A DNA stretch of 64,000 nucleotides from Onthophagus taurus. Lineage: Eukaryota; Arthropoda; Insecta; Coleoptera; Scarabaeidae. A program made the position numbers and the translations under genes. The stretch is taken from positions 9,555,501 to 9,619,500 of the forward strand of contig NC_091966.1 of NCBI RefSeq assembly GCF_036711975.1. Direction: 5' to 3'. Positions 11,201-26,200 of the stretch are shown piece by piece. Position 1 is the first letter of the stretch; every line of letters starts with the position of its first letter. The notes beneath the pieces were generated by a model. The model was given only the letters and a program-made list of their open reading frames with translations, was not told the DNA's origin and ran no database searches.

Positions 11201-14200
11201 AGCAGACCGGACCCTCTCGTTGTTGTCCCTGCAGATAACGGTCAAGTTACTGTGGTCCTTAACCAGTCCTAATATGTTGACAAGTTCTTGGCATTGCTGA
11301 ATGACTCCATCCAGAGGAAACAAAATAAGTTTTGTAAAGAATTACTAGACAAGGAATACATCTCCAGACAGGTTTACAGGTCTCTGGTGTGTCATAATGG
11401 CACCCAAGTTTTATGGCCTCCCTAAGATCCATTAAGAAGGATCACCTCTTAGACCGATAATTTCTTTTGTTGGCTCTCCTACTTACCGGTTCCTACTCAA
11501 GTTAATTAATTAGATTTATGTGAAAAATATTCCTTTGTGCAACAATTTACACAACTTCTTACTTCCTTATTATAGTTTCGAACTATACAGCCCATCATCA
11601 GCAAAATTTACGAGTATTCTATTTCTTATAAACCTTAATCGATGATAATAAATAATGTCCTTGACATTATCTACAACTAAATATCCAATTTAGTTAAACA
11701 TCAAAACAGCTAAAGTTTAAAACAATTTCTTGTTTAAATTTTTTTACTTCTTATTCAAATGACATTGAAACTAACCATTTTTTTCCTTATAAATAATTTA
11801 TATTTTTCGTCATTTTTAATTCTAACATCCTGTGTAAATAAGTAGATTCAAATCTAAATCTATTGTAACCTTCGTTACTTATCTCAAAAATACTATACAA
11901 TAAGGAGAGAAAGCTACAAATGTAAATTCAGTTTTCATAAAGACTCGTAAATCGTTTTAAAACGTATTCAATATGTTTAGACTTGACCGGTTGGACGTAT
12001 TTATTTGAATCATTATCCATTTGAACGCAAAGCACGTATTTATTAATGTTTAATGTTAAACCATCCATTGTCCCTTTAAAGTAAACGAATAAAGTTGTTA
12101 TAACACAAGTCTTTCTAAATTGTGTCATTAGATCGTATTGTTAGATAAGGTTTAAAATTTATTCCAATTTAAATTCTTCTGTTCTATTTAGCAATTAAAA
12201 CGACAAAAAGTTAGAAAAGCGTATCTAACGTTTTTAGCATTTTAGAGTGGCTTGGTTTGAGCATTATGTAAAATGCTCATTGTGTTCCACATTGTTCGAG
12301 CAGCGGGTAGAAAGTACGACCACAAAATGGCTTTATCTATCTAGGAAATTTATTTTATACGTGTCAATTCGACCAGATTCATATCGTTAAGATACTATAA
12401 TGTTCGTATTGTGCGCTGTTGTGTCAAATTCAAACAACAAACAAAAATGATCCAGATTTTATTCAATGTTATCTAAAGATATAATTATAACGTGAAGTAA
12501 TTAACACGTATGTTTCAAGAAGGAAATTTATCGACAAGACAAAGTTGATGGCATAACTTAATTGTACATTGTTTACTTTGTTACTGTTATTACGTAATTT
12601 GTCCTTATTTTTATTAAAAGTCTTTAATTTCCTGGCTTTATAAGGAATCAAGAAATTGAGTAAAAAAAGTCGTTGAACTTTCGAAAACTTTTTTACCTTC
12701 GAGTTAATATTGGTTTAACTGTTTTTGAGAGTGTTTAATGTATTTAGTGAAATAACGTTAAATGATTCTTAAACACAAAAAAATTATTGATGTGTAAAAA
12801 TAAACCAGATCAATCTGATGAATAAATAAATAACTTGACACAATTGTTAAGCAATAAAGAATATGGTAAATATCAAGGTTAAGTATCGGAATACGTAAGT
12901 GGTCGTGTATAACTGTACACGAATACTCGTGAGTGAGATTATCCAAAGGCCGACATAGATATTGTTTCAGATCCACTCATGAAACGTATCTGCCGAGCTC
13001 ATTTACCACGATTCGCTGACTTTTCAAGCGATGAAAAAGAATTTAAGTCAATTACACAAAAATACAATGGAATTGTTTTTGATCGCGTGGTTTCTCACAT
13101 ATTTTCTCCCGTTAATTTTGCGCCGCACAAAAATAATGTTAAAAAAACCTGTTTATGAGCTGAAGAGGATGACACTAATTAAATCCGTTTCCTGTAAAAA
13201 TGTTGTTTTGTTTACGTGAAGTGTGAAAATTGAGCTCACAAAAACGCAGACTGGCGTCGAAATTATACCTCCTAATTGTTTGAACTATGCTTTCACCACT
13301 TTCTCTATTTGCGAAACGATGCAATACTGAGGAGTGTGTTCGGAATTTATAACTCTGGTAAAGTTGCAGTTTTAAATGACATCAGATTATTTGAAAGTGT
13401 TGAATATCACTTTTTCATGTAATGTGAAGATAAGAAAATGATATACCTAGTATGATGATTAATCTAACACCTTTGATGTATGTATGTATGTAGTTTCATG
13501 TTGGAGTGAATTCCTTCACAGCATTTAGCTCCAGCGGACTCTTTGTACGTCTTCACAATTTATAGTTCATTCAGGGGTCAGAAAACCAACCCAACGTTTT
13601 ACTGAATGTTTATACAGGTGTTCCGGTGACTCGGGGAATAAAATTAACCTCATATACTAGAGCAAAAATGATGACGATTGGTGAAAAAAATTTATTATAA
13701 AAGTCTTCAAATGGCCAAGATATGGGCCATCAAAGTTCAAAAATTTTAACACATTTTTCTAAATATTTGCAATACCGTTTATGGTAGAGCGTTGAAATTT
13801 GGTACAGGGTAAACAAATATCAAGCAAAATCATTGAACCAATTTTGACTTTGATCGGGCGGCGGCAAGCATGCTATACAGGGAGTCCCTAAAATTTGTTT
13901 GCTCGGAACTTTTTTGTTCGATCGTAACCCTACATTTATTTTTGCAGTTTCTAATAGAAAATTTATTTTAGAAGCTTTTATCACTCTTAGATAATATTGA
14001 TAAAAATCACCGTTTTCGTGTTAAATGCAAAAATGGTAGGCTCCCATTTCAATAACACTAAAAAAAAAAGTCTAAGTCTGCCATGACAATTAACAAACGA
14101 ATTCATTGACAGTTGTAAACACGCTTAGTCGTTTAAACAAATACTAAAAACCTTGTAGTGTTCGAAATGGAAAATTACACGTTTGGAGAACAAACCGATA

Positions 14201-17200
14201 TGCTTTTAACATTGGGTGAATGTCTTGGAAATTCCGTAGCAGCCGCTAATCGTTATCGGCAAAAATTCCCGAATCGTAGAACCCCCAAAAGAAAAACGTT
14301 TTCTCGAATTGAAACCTGATTAAGAGAAAATGGATCACTAAAACATATCTTTCTGAACAACTGCAACCCTAGATCTGTTCGAACTCCTCAATTGGAAGAG
14401 TTAATTTTAGAACATGCAGAAGAAAATAGTACCACTAGTACTTCGGACATGGCTAGGCGATTTGGGACGTCAAAAACGACTTTGTGGCGTATTCTTCGAG
14501 AGCAGCAGCTTTACCCATTTCACTGCTGGAAGGTTCAGGAAGTACAGCTTACCGATTATACAATTAGATAGGAATATTCCCAGAAAATGCAACAGAAAAT
14601 ACAAATTGATAATCAGTTTTTAGAAAAAATACTTTTCACCGATGAATCTACTTTTTCCAAAGATGGAATAATTAATTTAAAGAATTTACATAGTTGGGCT
14701 GAAGAAAATCCAAAATTTTTCAAAACTTGGAAATCTCAATGGAGATTTTCTCTCAATGTTTGGGCAGGGATTGTTGGTCCCGTTTTCTTGCCGTCAAGAC
14801 TTGATGGCCCTACATACCATCAACATTTGGAAGGATTAGACGAGTTCTTAGGTGACGTTCCGTTAAATACCAGAAGGGACATGTGGTATTTACATGATGG
14901 TGCCCCTGCGCACAGCACAAATGCAGTGAAGGAATTTCTAGGGAACCGTTTCCCGGGACGGTGGATCGGACGAGGAGCGGAAGCATCGATAACTTGGCCG
15001 GCCCGGTCACCAGACCTTACACCTATGGACTTTTATTTATAGGGGCGAGTTAAATCATTGGTCTACAGCGTTGAAATTAGATCAGTCGATCAGCTCAGGC
15101 TACGAATCGTCGATTCATTCGACCAAATTCGAACGGAGATAAATGTACTGCCTAGAGTACGATTTAATTTAAGGCGACGATATCAGGGATGTATTGATGC
15201 TAACGGAGGTCTTTTTGAACATTTTCTATAGTATTTTTTATTACTTGTCTTGTTATTTTATGTATTTGTTTTACTTTTCCTGTTAGCGTTGTCGTTAAAA
15301 TTAAATTTATTGTTTTGTATTATCTTTTATTAAATCAACTAAAACAAATTAAAAAGGGATTTACCTAATCTACACTTGGAAATGTTACATACATAATATT
15401 TATGACGGCTTAGTTCGATTTTCACTTGTCATGGCCGACTTAGATTTTTTTTTTGTTATTGAAATCGGAACCTAACATTTTTGCATTTAACACGAAAACG
15501 GCGATTTTTATCAATATTATCCAAGAGTAATAAAAGTTTCTAAAATAAATTTTCTATTAGAAACTGTAAAAATAAATGTAGGGTTACGATCGAATAAAAA
15601 AGTTCTGAGCAAACAAATTTTAGGAACATCCTGTATAGCATTGTTCCCGCGGACCGATCGAATTTATAAATTGCCCAATGGTTTTACGTGATATTAGTTT
15701 ATACTGTACCAAATTTCAGCACATTACCATAAATAGTGTTTAAGATATTTAGAAAAATGTATTAAAATTCCATAACTTTGATGGCCTGTATCTTCGAAAT
15801 TTGAGGACTTTTACTAATTTTTTTTACATGAATTGTCATCATTTTCACTCTAATATATGTGGTTAAATTTATTCCCCGAGTCACCGAAACATCCTGTATA
15901 GAACAGAAGGCTATCTTCTTTATGTCCGAAATTTGTACATTCCTCCAAATTTATACTTCTGCAGCTGTGGATGAACTTCCAGCAGCGATAACGTGGCTTA
16001 ACAGGGATCTTGCTAGTGTTCTAGGCTGGTCTAGAGGCCATGGCTTGAGTTTGAATATAGCAAAGACTCAAGCTATTGCTTTCGAATCAAGACCTTTGCT
16101 AACAAAATTGTACTCCATCAATAATACCCGTCTGATACTTGATGGTAACATCATATAATTCTCTCAAACAGTTAAAAACTTGGGGGTGATGATGGATTCT
16201 GCATAGTCCTGCACAGCCCTAGATTCAGTCTGTCTGCAGGAAGGTATATTTATATTGTTCGTCACAACCTCTGTTACTCTTTAATTCTCCCCCATTTGGA
16301 CTTTAAATTGACCTTGTGTTAATGTTATTGAATAATATATATTTTTGTGTTATTATTGTAAATCTTGGTGGCAACAAACTTATTATTATTATCAATTTTT
16401 AATATTACAGAGTTAAAATTATAATCAATGCATAATGTTATATTAAATCATATTGAAAATATAAAATAAAATCCAATACAATTACAACAAATTGAAATGA
16501 TGACACCTCTGAATCAGTTCAACCATAAAAGGTTTACGACTTGATTCACCGTTGAAATCACTACATTGAAATCAATAAGATTGTATAGTTGGGAAAAACT
16601 ATCATTTCAAACCTTAAATTGAAAAGATTATTACCAATAATTTAGCACAAGACTAAAATAAATTGTGATTCGAAGGTTATTTATTGGTGGGTATTTCGTT
16701 TGTATACAGCACTATTCAGGTTTTACTCGCATATACATTGTAAATACATACACTAAGTAGTGATAGAGGTCGAGAGATGCTGGGTGCGGATAAAAAATCA
16801 ACGCTCACTCGCGCAGCCATCGCGAGAATGCTTTTAAGAATTTTAAAGAGTTACGCCCTTTTGGTTACACTCCACAAGTAAAATTAAATCCGACTTAAAA
16901 TAGGATTTACAAGTACTATATACATTCATTGTGTCAGATTTTAATTTGTCTCTTAAAATTACTACTTTTCAAATTAAATATAAAAAGCGAAAAGTAAAGA
17001 ATGATCGGTTATGTAAATGTAGAATGTAATAAATACGATTGCAATTAAAATTAAATATTATCATAAATAAAAGATTATCAGGAGTAACTAGAGCAGAAAC
17101 GATCCCATTTCAATTAATATGGTTTCTTTCCCTACTTTACTTTTAACAATTTTACTCAGATTGTTCAAAGAAAAAAAATCGAAAGGAAAATCAATAACAG

Positions 17201-20200
17201 AACGTTCGATTTGTATTAAAAAAGGTGTGGCTTTAATGTGGTTTTATTGCGTCACTTATAAACGTTTTTAATTTAAAAAATTCTTTAGGATTTAATGCAA
17301 AAGAGAGAGATAAATATTTTCTATCAATAAATTATAACGTAAAGTTCCAAACTTATGTTAGCTGGGTAGTGTATATACTATAGACCTGTATAGTATACAG
17401 GATTTAGTATAGAGTTATTTTAAAATCCTGTATGTATTTAATCTATTCACCAGCTCTTTAATCTGCACATCATCACTTCTAAGTTTGTAAAACCTCTGTA
17501 AATATAAATCTAATATAAATATAAATCATGGTCATAGAAACCAATAAGAGATAGAAAAACTGTAAAAGAGATTGAATTTAAGACTGGAAATATTGAGGAA
17601 GTTGTTTCTACTAAATATTTAAATAAAGGACAGATTACAAGGATAAAAAATGTTGTTATGGTTGCATTCACTCAAGTGTTGTATTCTTCCTCCTCGCTGT
17701 CCAGTCTCTTTGGTGCCTTTCCCGTTTCTGCCCGATCTTTGTCTTTTCTACTATCAATTTTCTCAGTATTCTTCTTCTTTCCTCAGACTCTTTCTTGCCT
17801 TTTAAGTCTCTTTGTAGTCCTCATTGCCTCTGGCAGGTATCTTTATTCTCTTTTAGTCTCTATTAAGCCACATTATTCTATTACCAGCTGTCCGGTTCTG
17901 TTCAATTTCTTTCACTTCATTTTAGATTAATTCTCACATTTTACTTTCATTTTTTTGCATTACAGTCTTTTTCCAGTCTTGTTCTTCTTTGTCCGGTATC
18001 TTTGATTCCCTTTCAGATTGTATTGAGTTCCGTTCTTCCCTTACCAATCTCTTTGCTATCTTTGCCGGTTCTTTCTTCTACTTTTTTCGGGCTAGTTACT
18101 TTCTTGCATTTGCAGTTTTGCTGCGTTTCCCGTTTCTATTCAGTCTCTTTCTTTTACTAATTCCTTTTCCCAGTGTACTTCTGCTCTGTCTAGTTTCATT
18201 CTTACGTTTGCAGTCTCTTTTCAGCTCTCTTCCTCTTTGCCAGGTATCTTTAAAACCCATTTCAGCCTATAATTCTATTTTTCCCTTTCTACTCTCTTTT
18301 TAATATTGTTCTTATCTTACCAGCTTCTGTCTTGTCGTTCCAGTCTCATACTCGTCTTGCTCCTTTCTGTCCAATGTCACTTTTCTGTCTCCACAGTTTC
18401 TGTTCAGTTTCCTTCTTTAATGACGGTTTTTCTTATACTCTGCCAAATCTCTTTCTTTTTTCTCTATTCTCTGTTTTACTAAAAACTTTATTGGAAAATG
18501 GGAGGCAAAAAATAATTATGCTTAACTCCAGTGATTTTGAGTTGTTTTGAAAATCATATACTTGTTTCTTTATATCTTTCTTTATAAATTTATTAAAACA
18601 TTCCAATATTTCAACATCATTAATATATTAGCCGTTTTGACACTGACTTGTTAAACCTTTTAAAGTTTACCTGTAAATAAAGAATATAAAGAACTGCAAG
18701 GTGTATGACATTATGGTTTAGAGAGGTAGAAGGTTCGCGGGTACAAGGTGATCCGGTTAAAGAGCCCTCGCTTATTGGCCGCGGGGTCACGTTTATGCCT
18801 ATAAAGCTGCTTTCTACGCCCACCTTTACTTAAAACATTTTTCGTTTTGTTTACGGCATCAACAATAACAATGCAACGATAAACTTTTTAATACAATCAC
18901 CCATAATTTTTTATAATTATTAAACAAACGCGAATTCTAAAGAATACCCAAATGACGGTTTCGATAGATGGCGTCTAAAATGTCAAGAAGAAACTTTTAC
19001 TTGAACATCGTGATGTAAGCGGTTTCTATTTTATGGTTTTATTGGCAGAGAAAGTGGCAACTTTATCTAAGTAGAAAAACTTTGTTATCATTATAAGGTT
19101 TTTTCTTCAAATTCGAGTTGAACTATTCATGCATTAAATAAACGTTAATGACACATTGAAGTGTTATAAATTAGATCATTACAGAAACACCAAGATTTCT
19201 CGTTTTTAAATCGATCTCCTAACCAGTAGTGTTACTCTGAATGATTTGTTTTGAATCTTAACTTAATTTGTATTGTAAGAGATGAGATAATCTCATCTTG
19301 TGAAAGTGGAACACGGGTGTAAAATAAATCCATCACCGTGAAGAGTTTCGATGGCAAGGTAATAATTGAACTAATTTGGTTTGGTCGCACGTGCGTTATA
19401 CGAATGTGGGCTCGATATTTGCCTTATAATAAATAAACCGTTGGTTGACCTCAAAAACCACCCACGTCGGTGACACCAACAATTGTTTTGTCAAAAACAG
19501 GGCGTAAACCGTCGATTGACGTTCGTTACCGTGACCTCGACACTCAAATTTCACGTACTTATATGGTTTATGACCTTTTGTTTAAAAGTACCAAAGAAAA
19601 TTAACAAAATTTCTTTTTTATTTTTTATAATATACCAAAAAATTAACTTTTTAATTCATTTTAAGCGTGCGAACGTCTGAAAATGCACGGCTAAACTCGA
19701 AAGTTTCTAGTTCTAGGTCTAGTGATAACAATCTAACGCTGAATAATAACTAAAATTAGAACTAATAATGGCATTAGAACTAACACTAGATCTAGAATTA
19801 GAAACATTCGGGTTTAGACACTTAGTCATTTCTACTTCCATTTCTTGGTCTTATTTGAGATGGTGTCTGCTCATACTGTTCTTTAAAGTATTCCATCCAT
19901 TCTTTTTTGGTCTGATATGGTTGGGTTGGACATACTCATTGATGCTTTTCTTTGGTTTCTGTAGCATTTTCCACATCCGTTTCTGTTCACCATATAGATC
20001 ATACTCCATATCCTTTAAAAACTTTTTCCAATCATTTTGTTTGTTATTTGTTTATATCTGTGCAATTCTTCTTCTGATGGTGCGCTTTTGTATTTTAAAA
20101 CCTAGTAATAGTATGACTTAAAATATTTTGTTCGTTATATCCGAAGTAACGATATCCGTTATATCGAGGTTTTATTGTAATCGTTTAATGACACCATTGT

Positions 20201-23200
20201 TTGTAAATTAATGATGTGAACTATTTCCGCTTGCAAAAATATTTTCTCCCATCATAAAATTTTTTTAAATAGTACAGATTTCGTTTCTTAACTCAATAAA
20301 GAAGTAAAAATGCGGGCAAAGTTTGCGCCACACTCCCGTCTTGGTTATTCTTTTCAGGATGTGGATAGAGACACATTGGTAAAGGAAAAGAAATCTGTTG
20401 ATGGAGCAATATCTGTTAGAGAATGTGTGAACCAAAATGTTCTTTGGCAAAACGAAAAAAAATCTAAGAATGAGCCGTTAAAAGTAACGAGACTCCTTAG
20501 TTTTTTTTCTCTTGAAGAAAATTAAACATTTATTTTTTTTATGCTTTTCAAACAGTACTTTTTACCTGAACAACTTTTACTAACGGTTATGCCCGTATAC
20601 GGTGCATTTCAAGGTAAAATTACTTCATCAAGGTGTAAAACAGAAAAAAATAAGATGACACTAATGAGAATTTTAAAAGCTCTCTTCTAAACAATTTTAA
20701 CAGGAGATTTTCCGTATCGCACCGTTCAGACAGACTTTCAACCTGAGGCATTTTCATTTTAAATACTTCCCATGCTAGAACAAAAACACGACATCGTCGT
20801 CGTCGTCATCATCGTGGACTTTCACGTAGCGGCGCGGCAAAGAAATCTAATAAAGAAATCTAGGCGAGCGCAGGCGGTTTTACTTTTCCATTTTCGTCGG
20901 TTCGTTTCATTTTCACGTGAACAACACCGTAACCGAAGAGTGTAGGTTACTGCTGCGACCATGTGCAGACAGACTGTTAAATGTCAAGTCTCCTAACCGT
21001 TTATGTAATTTTAATTAGTTATAGTATGTTATGTAGATTTGCATAATCGAGACCTTTCAAAGAAAACAGTAAAATTGAAATGTATTAATAAGAAATATAT
21101 TTTAAAAACATAACGTGTAAGTTTCCAATTTAAATTCTTCCTATTACGTGATTTAAACGTGAACACAAGAGGTATTTATTATAATAACATAGTGAAATGA
21201 ACGTAACCGTGTAAATCGTGTAATTCACAAATTGGAGCGGTTTAAGAACGGCCGATAATTGAAAACAAAACCGTACGAGAACGCCTACGGCAACTTTCGA
21301 CTCGCGCAAAACGATTTTAGGTCAATTAAACTCCACGAAAAACGGTGTAATTTAAACGAGGCGAAAACGAAATGGGTTTGCGTATTCATACTCACGAAGT
21401 GGGTAATAAGCACACAATTTTTAGTCTTATTTTCGTTCTGTTTGATGTTCCGTTTGTACTCAATATTTTGTATTCGCGTTGAATCACTTTAATTCCGGAG
21501 AAAGCTACGTTTAATTTTATTAATATTATGTAGGTATGTATAATTTTGTAAAAAATTTCTACGAATTAATTTATTTAAACGAATTTTAATTAAATACAGA
21601 AATTTTAAAAGTTTTTTGAAAACTTTAAAATATTTTAAGTTAAGTTAATTATTTTTCAGAAAATTAATAATGTATTAAAATTAGGAATTTGAAATTAAAT
21701 TAATAAAGTGTAAAGTGAAGGTAAAAGTAGGTACTAATATGATTTCTATGGTAGTAAAAGTTTTAGTCCGACACCTTCCAATTTAAAACAGGATGGAATC
21801 AATTTGCAATGACCAAGTAATAACGTTTCCTACATTGGACCAAGTTAATCATCAAGAAACAGTAAATTGTGAAAGTAAAAGTTATAATCTTGTTACGTTC
21901 CAAGCGATTTTTATTATAGCAATTATAAAAAAATTAAAGCTTTATTTAATTTATCTATCAAACAACGAAACTTTGGGTAATAGATGCAGGAAAGATACTT
22001 AAATTCTTAAAATTTTATAAGATACTGGTCATACCGACTCTGATGTATGGCAGCGAATGACAAGGAAAAAGGACCTATGCAAGATAAAATGAAGTTTCTA
22101 AGAGCGACCAAGGGCTGTAACAGATTAGATCATATCAGAAACGAAGATATTAGAAAGGAATTGGAAATTTTCGCAGTTAATGATAAAATCAAAGAATGCA
22201 ATAAGAAATGGATGAACCACGTGCAGAGAATACTAAAATTGGCAGTACAGTATAAGCCAAGCGGAAGACGATCAGTGGGACACCCGAGAAAGAAGTGGTC
22301 TGGACGATAGATACAGGTCAACAAGGCCTAAACCGTTAAGTAGACGACGATGACGTCGACGACAACGAAACAGAAAAAAATATAACTTTTTCTTCTTTTT
22401 CTTCCTTTTGTATTTACACATAATTGCTTGTTTTTTTTCACATCTTTCTCCTATTTCGTCGTTGCATGTTTTTCTAGGCCTTTGCGATGCTCCTTGATCC
22501 AGATGGTGATGGCCGGTTCATATTATTCTAGTTTAGTAATCCAGCGAGTCAATCCAGTCCAGTGCTACTCATTTAAAAACTGTTGAATCGGTAATACTAT
22601 AATAACAATGATTTGAAGAAAGGAGTTCAAAAATTATTTTAAAACTGTTGAATTACTACTGTTAGAAGAAGTAACTGATGTAGTGGAAAAAGAATTAAAA
22701 AAAGAAAAACGGATTTGGATGAGAAATTGGATAAGCGAAAGAAATAAAAAGGGTGGTTTGATGCTTTGTGACAGCTGAAATCAGATCCTTATGAATTTTG
22801 AAAATTTTGAGTCGTTCTTATCATTAATTTCAAGTAATATTCAACGTATTCAGAGATCCTATACCTGCAAAAATAAAACTAGAAATCACTCTTTCCTTTT
22901 TATCTACTGGAAATCAGTAGAAATCAGTCACTGAAGTCTCAGTCCGAAAATTCGCATCAAGCCCTTGATTGGCCGTCTACACTATTCCAGTAGCGCTGGA
23001 ATGGGTGCTGGAGTCAAAACGTAGACCGTTCAATTTAGTCACTGGACTGGATTGCTTACTGGAGTGCATTCCAGTGCCCGTTCACATTATTCCAGTAAAA
23101 TTCCAGATCACTGGACTTAAATACTAATGGATTGTGAAAATGGTTCTGTTTGTTTAATGCTCAGTCATTGATTCTCATTTCTTTCTCTCCATCAGTGTTC

Positions 23201-26200
23201 TCCCAGCAAGTCTACGCATTATTTTGATTTCTATAGTCTCAAGTATGCTTTTTGTTTTGAATGTTTCGAGCTGGGTCTCTGCCGCATAAATTAGTATAGG
23301 TCTAATTGCAGTCTTGGAGATCCGGGCTTTGGTTTCAGTTGAAATAAGTTTATTTCGTCATTTAGGTACACCGGCACCCTTGATGCTCTTATATCCGTCT
23401 CTATAACTTAACACAACATATTTATTGTCGCATTTCCAAATGTTAGAGTCCTTGGACATAATTGTTACCGTGTTACTTAGTGGGAGCATAGTTGTGCCAT
23501 GTTGTGAATGCTGTTTGAAAATGTATTGCATACTGCTTCAAATTTGCATTTATTTTTGAATTCAAACCTTTGGATTGTGAGATCCACAAATGCCAATTAG
23601 TGTTCCCTGGATATTAAACGATCACTTCATCAGGTTATTGCATGTTTCTATAATAAAATAGGTAAGTTCGTATTTTCACTATAATGTGTGACAAACTCGT
23701 ACAGGTTTTCTTGACAAAATCATTGCCTTCAGTAATGAGACATATCTTTCTGCACTCAGTTCTTTTGTTGCTTCATCAAAAACATGTAATAAACTGATGT
23801 GACATGACATGTTCAATTAATATCCAGTCATTCGTGTTAAATTTTACTGTAGTGAATTCTAGAATGGCAAAAGGAGATGGCTTTCAATTGACAATTGCAT
23901 TGGTTTTTGCGTTTCATGCAGTTGCGAAAATGTATGTGAGCTTTTCTTAAAATATTGAACTACAATTTATTTAGTACTAATTCGACAGGCCGCATGTTAA
24001 ACGTTACCATCAAATTAATTAAATGGGCATAACAAGCAGTATGTTTCCATTTTGTTAATTTAGTAGCTGTCACAATATTTACCACATCATCTTTCAACAT
24101 TTGGCCACTAATCTTTCTGCCAAAATTTGGATATTAATTGACATCTAACTAATGGTTTTCAATTTTATAAATAATTCATCATGTAATAAAGTTTTCGACT
24201 GAATAATGTATAGTTTGAGTAAAGAACTCCAACAAATCTCATAAATTCTTCATTTTCCACCAAACTAAACGGATGATACTCTTTATAAATAATTTTTAAC
24301 AGTTACAAATCTAAACTTTTGTTCTTGTTAGATGGAAGAGGCTTTACAACGTTTATAAAACCTGTTAAAGATGTTTGCTGGTTGTGACAAAGATGGCATT
24401 CGTGCAGGATCTCTCTAATCTGAAACCTTGTTGTTCGACTGTTTTTATTGGTAATGATATCAATATATTCATTTATTTTATTTGATTGATTCTTGTGGTT
24501 AACTTCAGAGTGATGCAGAGAAATTTATTCCTCTATAGTTTTCTGTCATTTCGATGATCGCCATTCATCTGGGATTATATATTACGAGAATTTTTTTGAT
24601 GAAGTTATTATGTTCACTTTATGGTTTTCGTAAATTCAGTTGATTTTCTAAATCGCCGTAGAATTGCTTCATTCCTGATTCTATATACCCAACCCAAGGA
24701 CAGTAGAATCTAACAGGACTGCTACATCTATTGTTGTGACAACCTGCCCGCAAACTACGTCACACCATTTTCCACGCCCAGCTGTTGTTATGGTCTATGC
24801 GTTTACTGTGTATTTTTAAAGGTTATATCCTAGACATATTCATATTATTTTTGAAGTTTTATGTTTTTAGACGTATTAATGTCTATCATATAAACTCTAA
24901 AAACACAGACAGTTACCAGGCGTGACAAATAGTGTGACGTAGAGTGCGGGCAACCAACCCGTAGTGGACTACAAAAATACAATGGATGTAGCAGTCCTGT
25001 TAGATTCTACTGTCCTTGTACCCAACCAATCTTTAGGATCCTTCTATACTTCCACATCTCAAAGGCTTCTGTATCCCTGTAATCTTCTTAGCAGGGTTTC
25101 CGTCGATGTCTAGGACTCGACCTCGTAAAGGACCACAGGAAAAATATAGTATCTTAGCATTCTGATTTTTAAATCGTAGTTTAAGTCGTGTGTACAACAG
25201 ATTTATTTTATTAAAATTGTTTGTGCTTTAGCTATTCAACTCTTAATTTCCTCACTTGGGGTTGCATCGCTCATTAATAATGCTTCCCAAGTATGATATT
25301 CTGTTTACTCGTTGGAGTTGGATGCCATTCACGTAAATTCCATGATTCTGATAGTTATTACTTTTCTTTCCAATCATATATTTAGTTTTACTGGTGTTCA
25401 ATGTCTGTATTAGTATACCATCGTTACTATCTTCCAAAGCTTCATTGACGAGTTGCTCAGCCTAAAGATCATCTGACATCACTTATGTTTCTACTTCATC
25501 CAAAGATTAATTAGCTTAGCGTACAACTGCTGTTTGTTTCCAGTATAAATTTGATATTATCATTATGTCTTTGACATCAACATCTGTATCTTTCAGCATT
25601 ATATCATTTTATTTTTGTTTACGATCTTAAATTAAGGAATATGGAGGATGTCCCAATTTCATAGCATTCTATAGATGTCACATTTATGTTTATGAGACCA
25701 AAATATAATTCAATTCAAGTAGCTTGTAAAATTACGTCATCTCAATAATAAATTACGGTACTTGACTAGCCTTCCACTTAGCTCTCATATGCGAAAGACT
25801 ACGTCAATTTGCTCATAACGGTTTTGAGACGTAGAAACTCCAACAAATTCGCATTGTACAATTCACAAAAGAAGTAAATCTTACAAAGAGAACGAATTAA
25901 ATGGATAATAAAGCGGTGCACAAAGAAATTATACTCCCGCTCCCTAAACGGACCATTCCTACTTCTTTCCGCCGATCATAAGAACGACGAGTTCTCTCGT
26001 TGAACTTTCACAATGGATAATCATTACATTGGCGTAGAGCGTGTGGCAAGAACCGTAGTTGATTTTTATGGTACCTTTGAAACGCTAAATATCAGTTGCG
26101 TGACTGTCTCGCGGGTATTATTTCGAAAAAATAGTTCCGATCGAAAAAAGATTAAATACAAAAAAGAGCTTCAAGAAACAATAAAAAATATTTAACCCAA

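Noticed and set aside
17658-18550. Three consecutive open frames of 72-104 codons
   Set aside because: They encode only Ser/Phe/Leu strings produced by the pyrimidine-rich repeat and show no domain or splice logic.
18700-18830. Possible tRNA or small RNA gene near the GGTTCGCGGG string
   Set aside because: No A box at the right distance and no cloverleaf pairing could be drawn.
26013-26195. 60-codon plus-strand frame in furrowed intron 1
   Set aside because: No recognisable homology, no splice context and AT-rich surroundings; likely chance.
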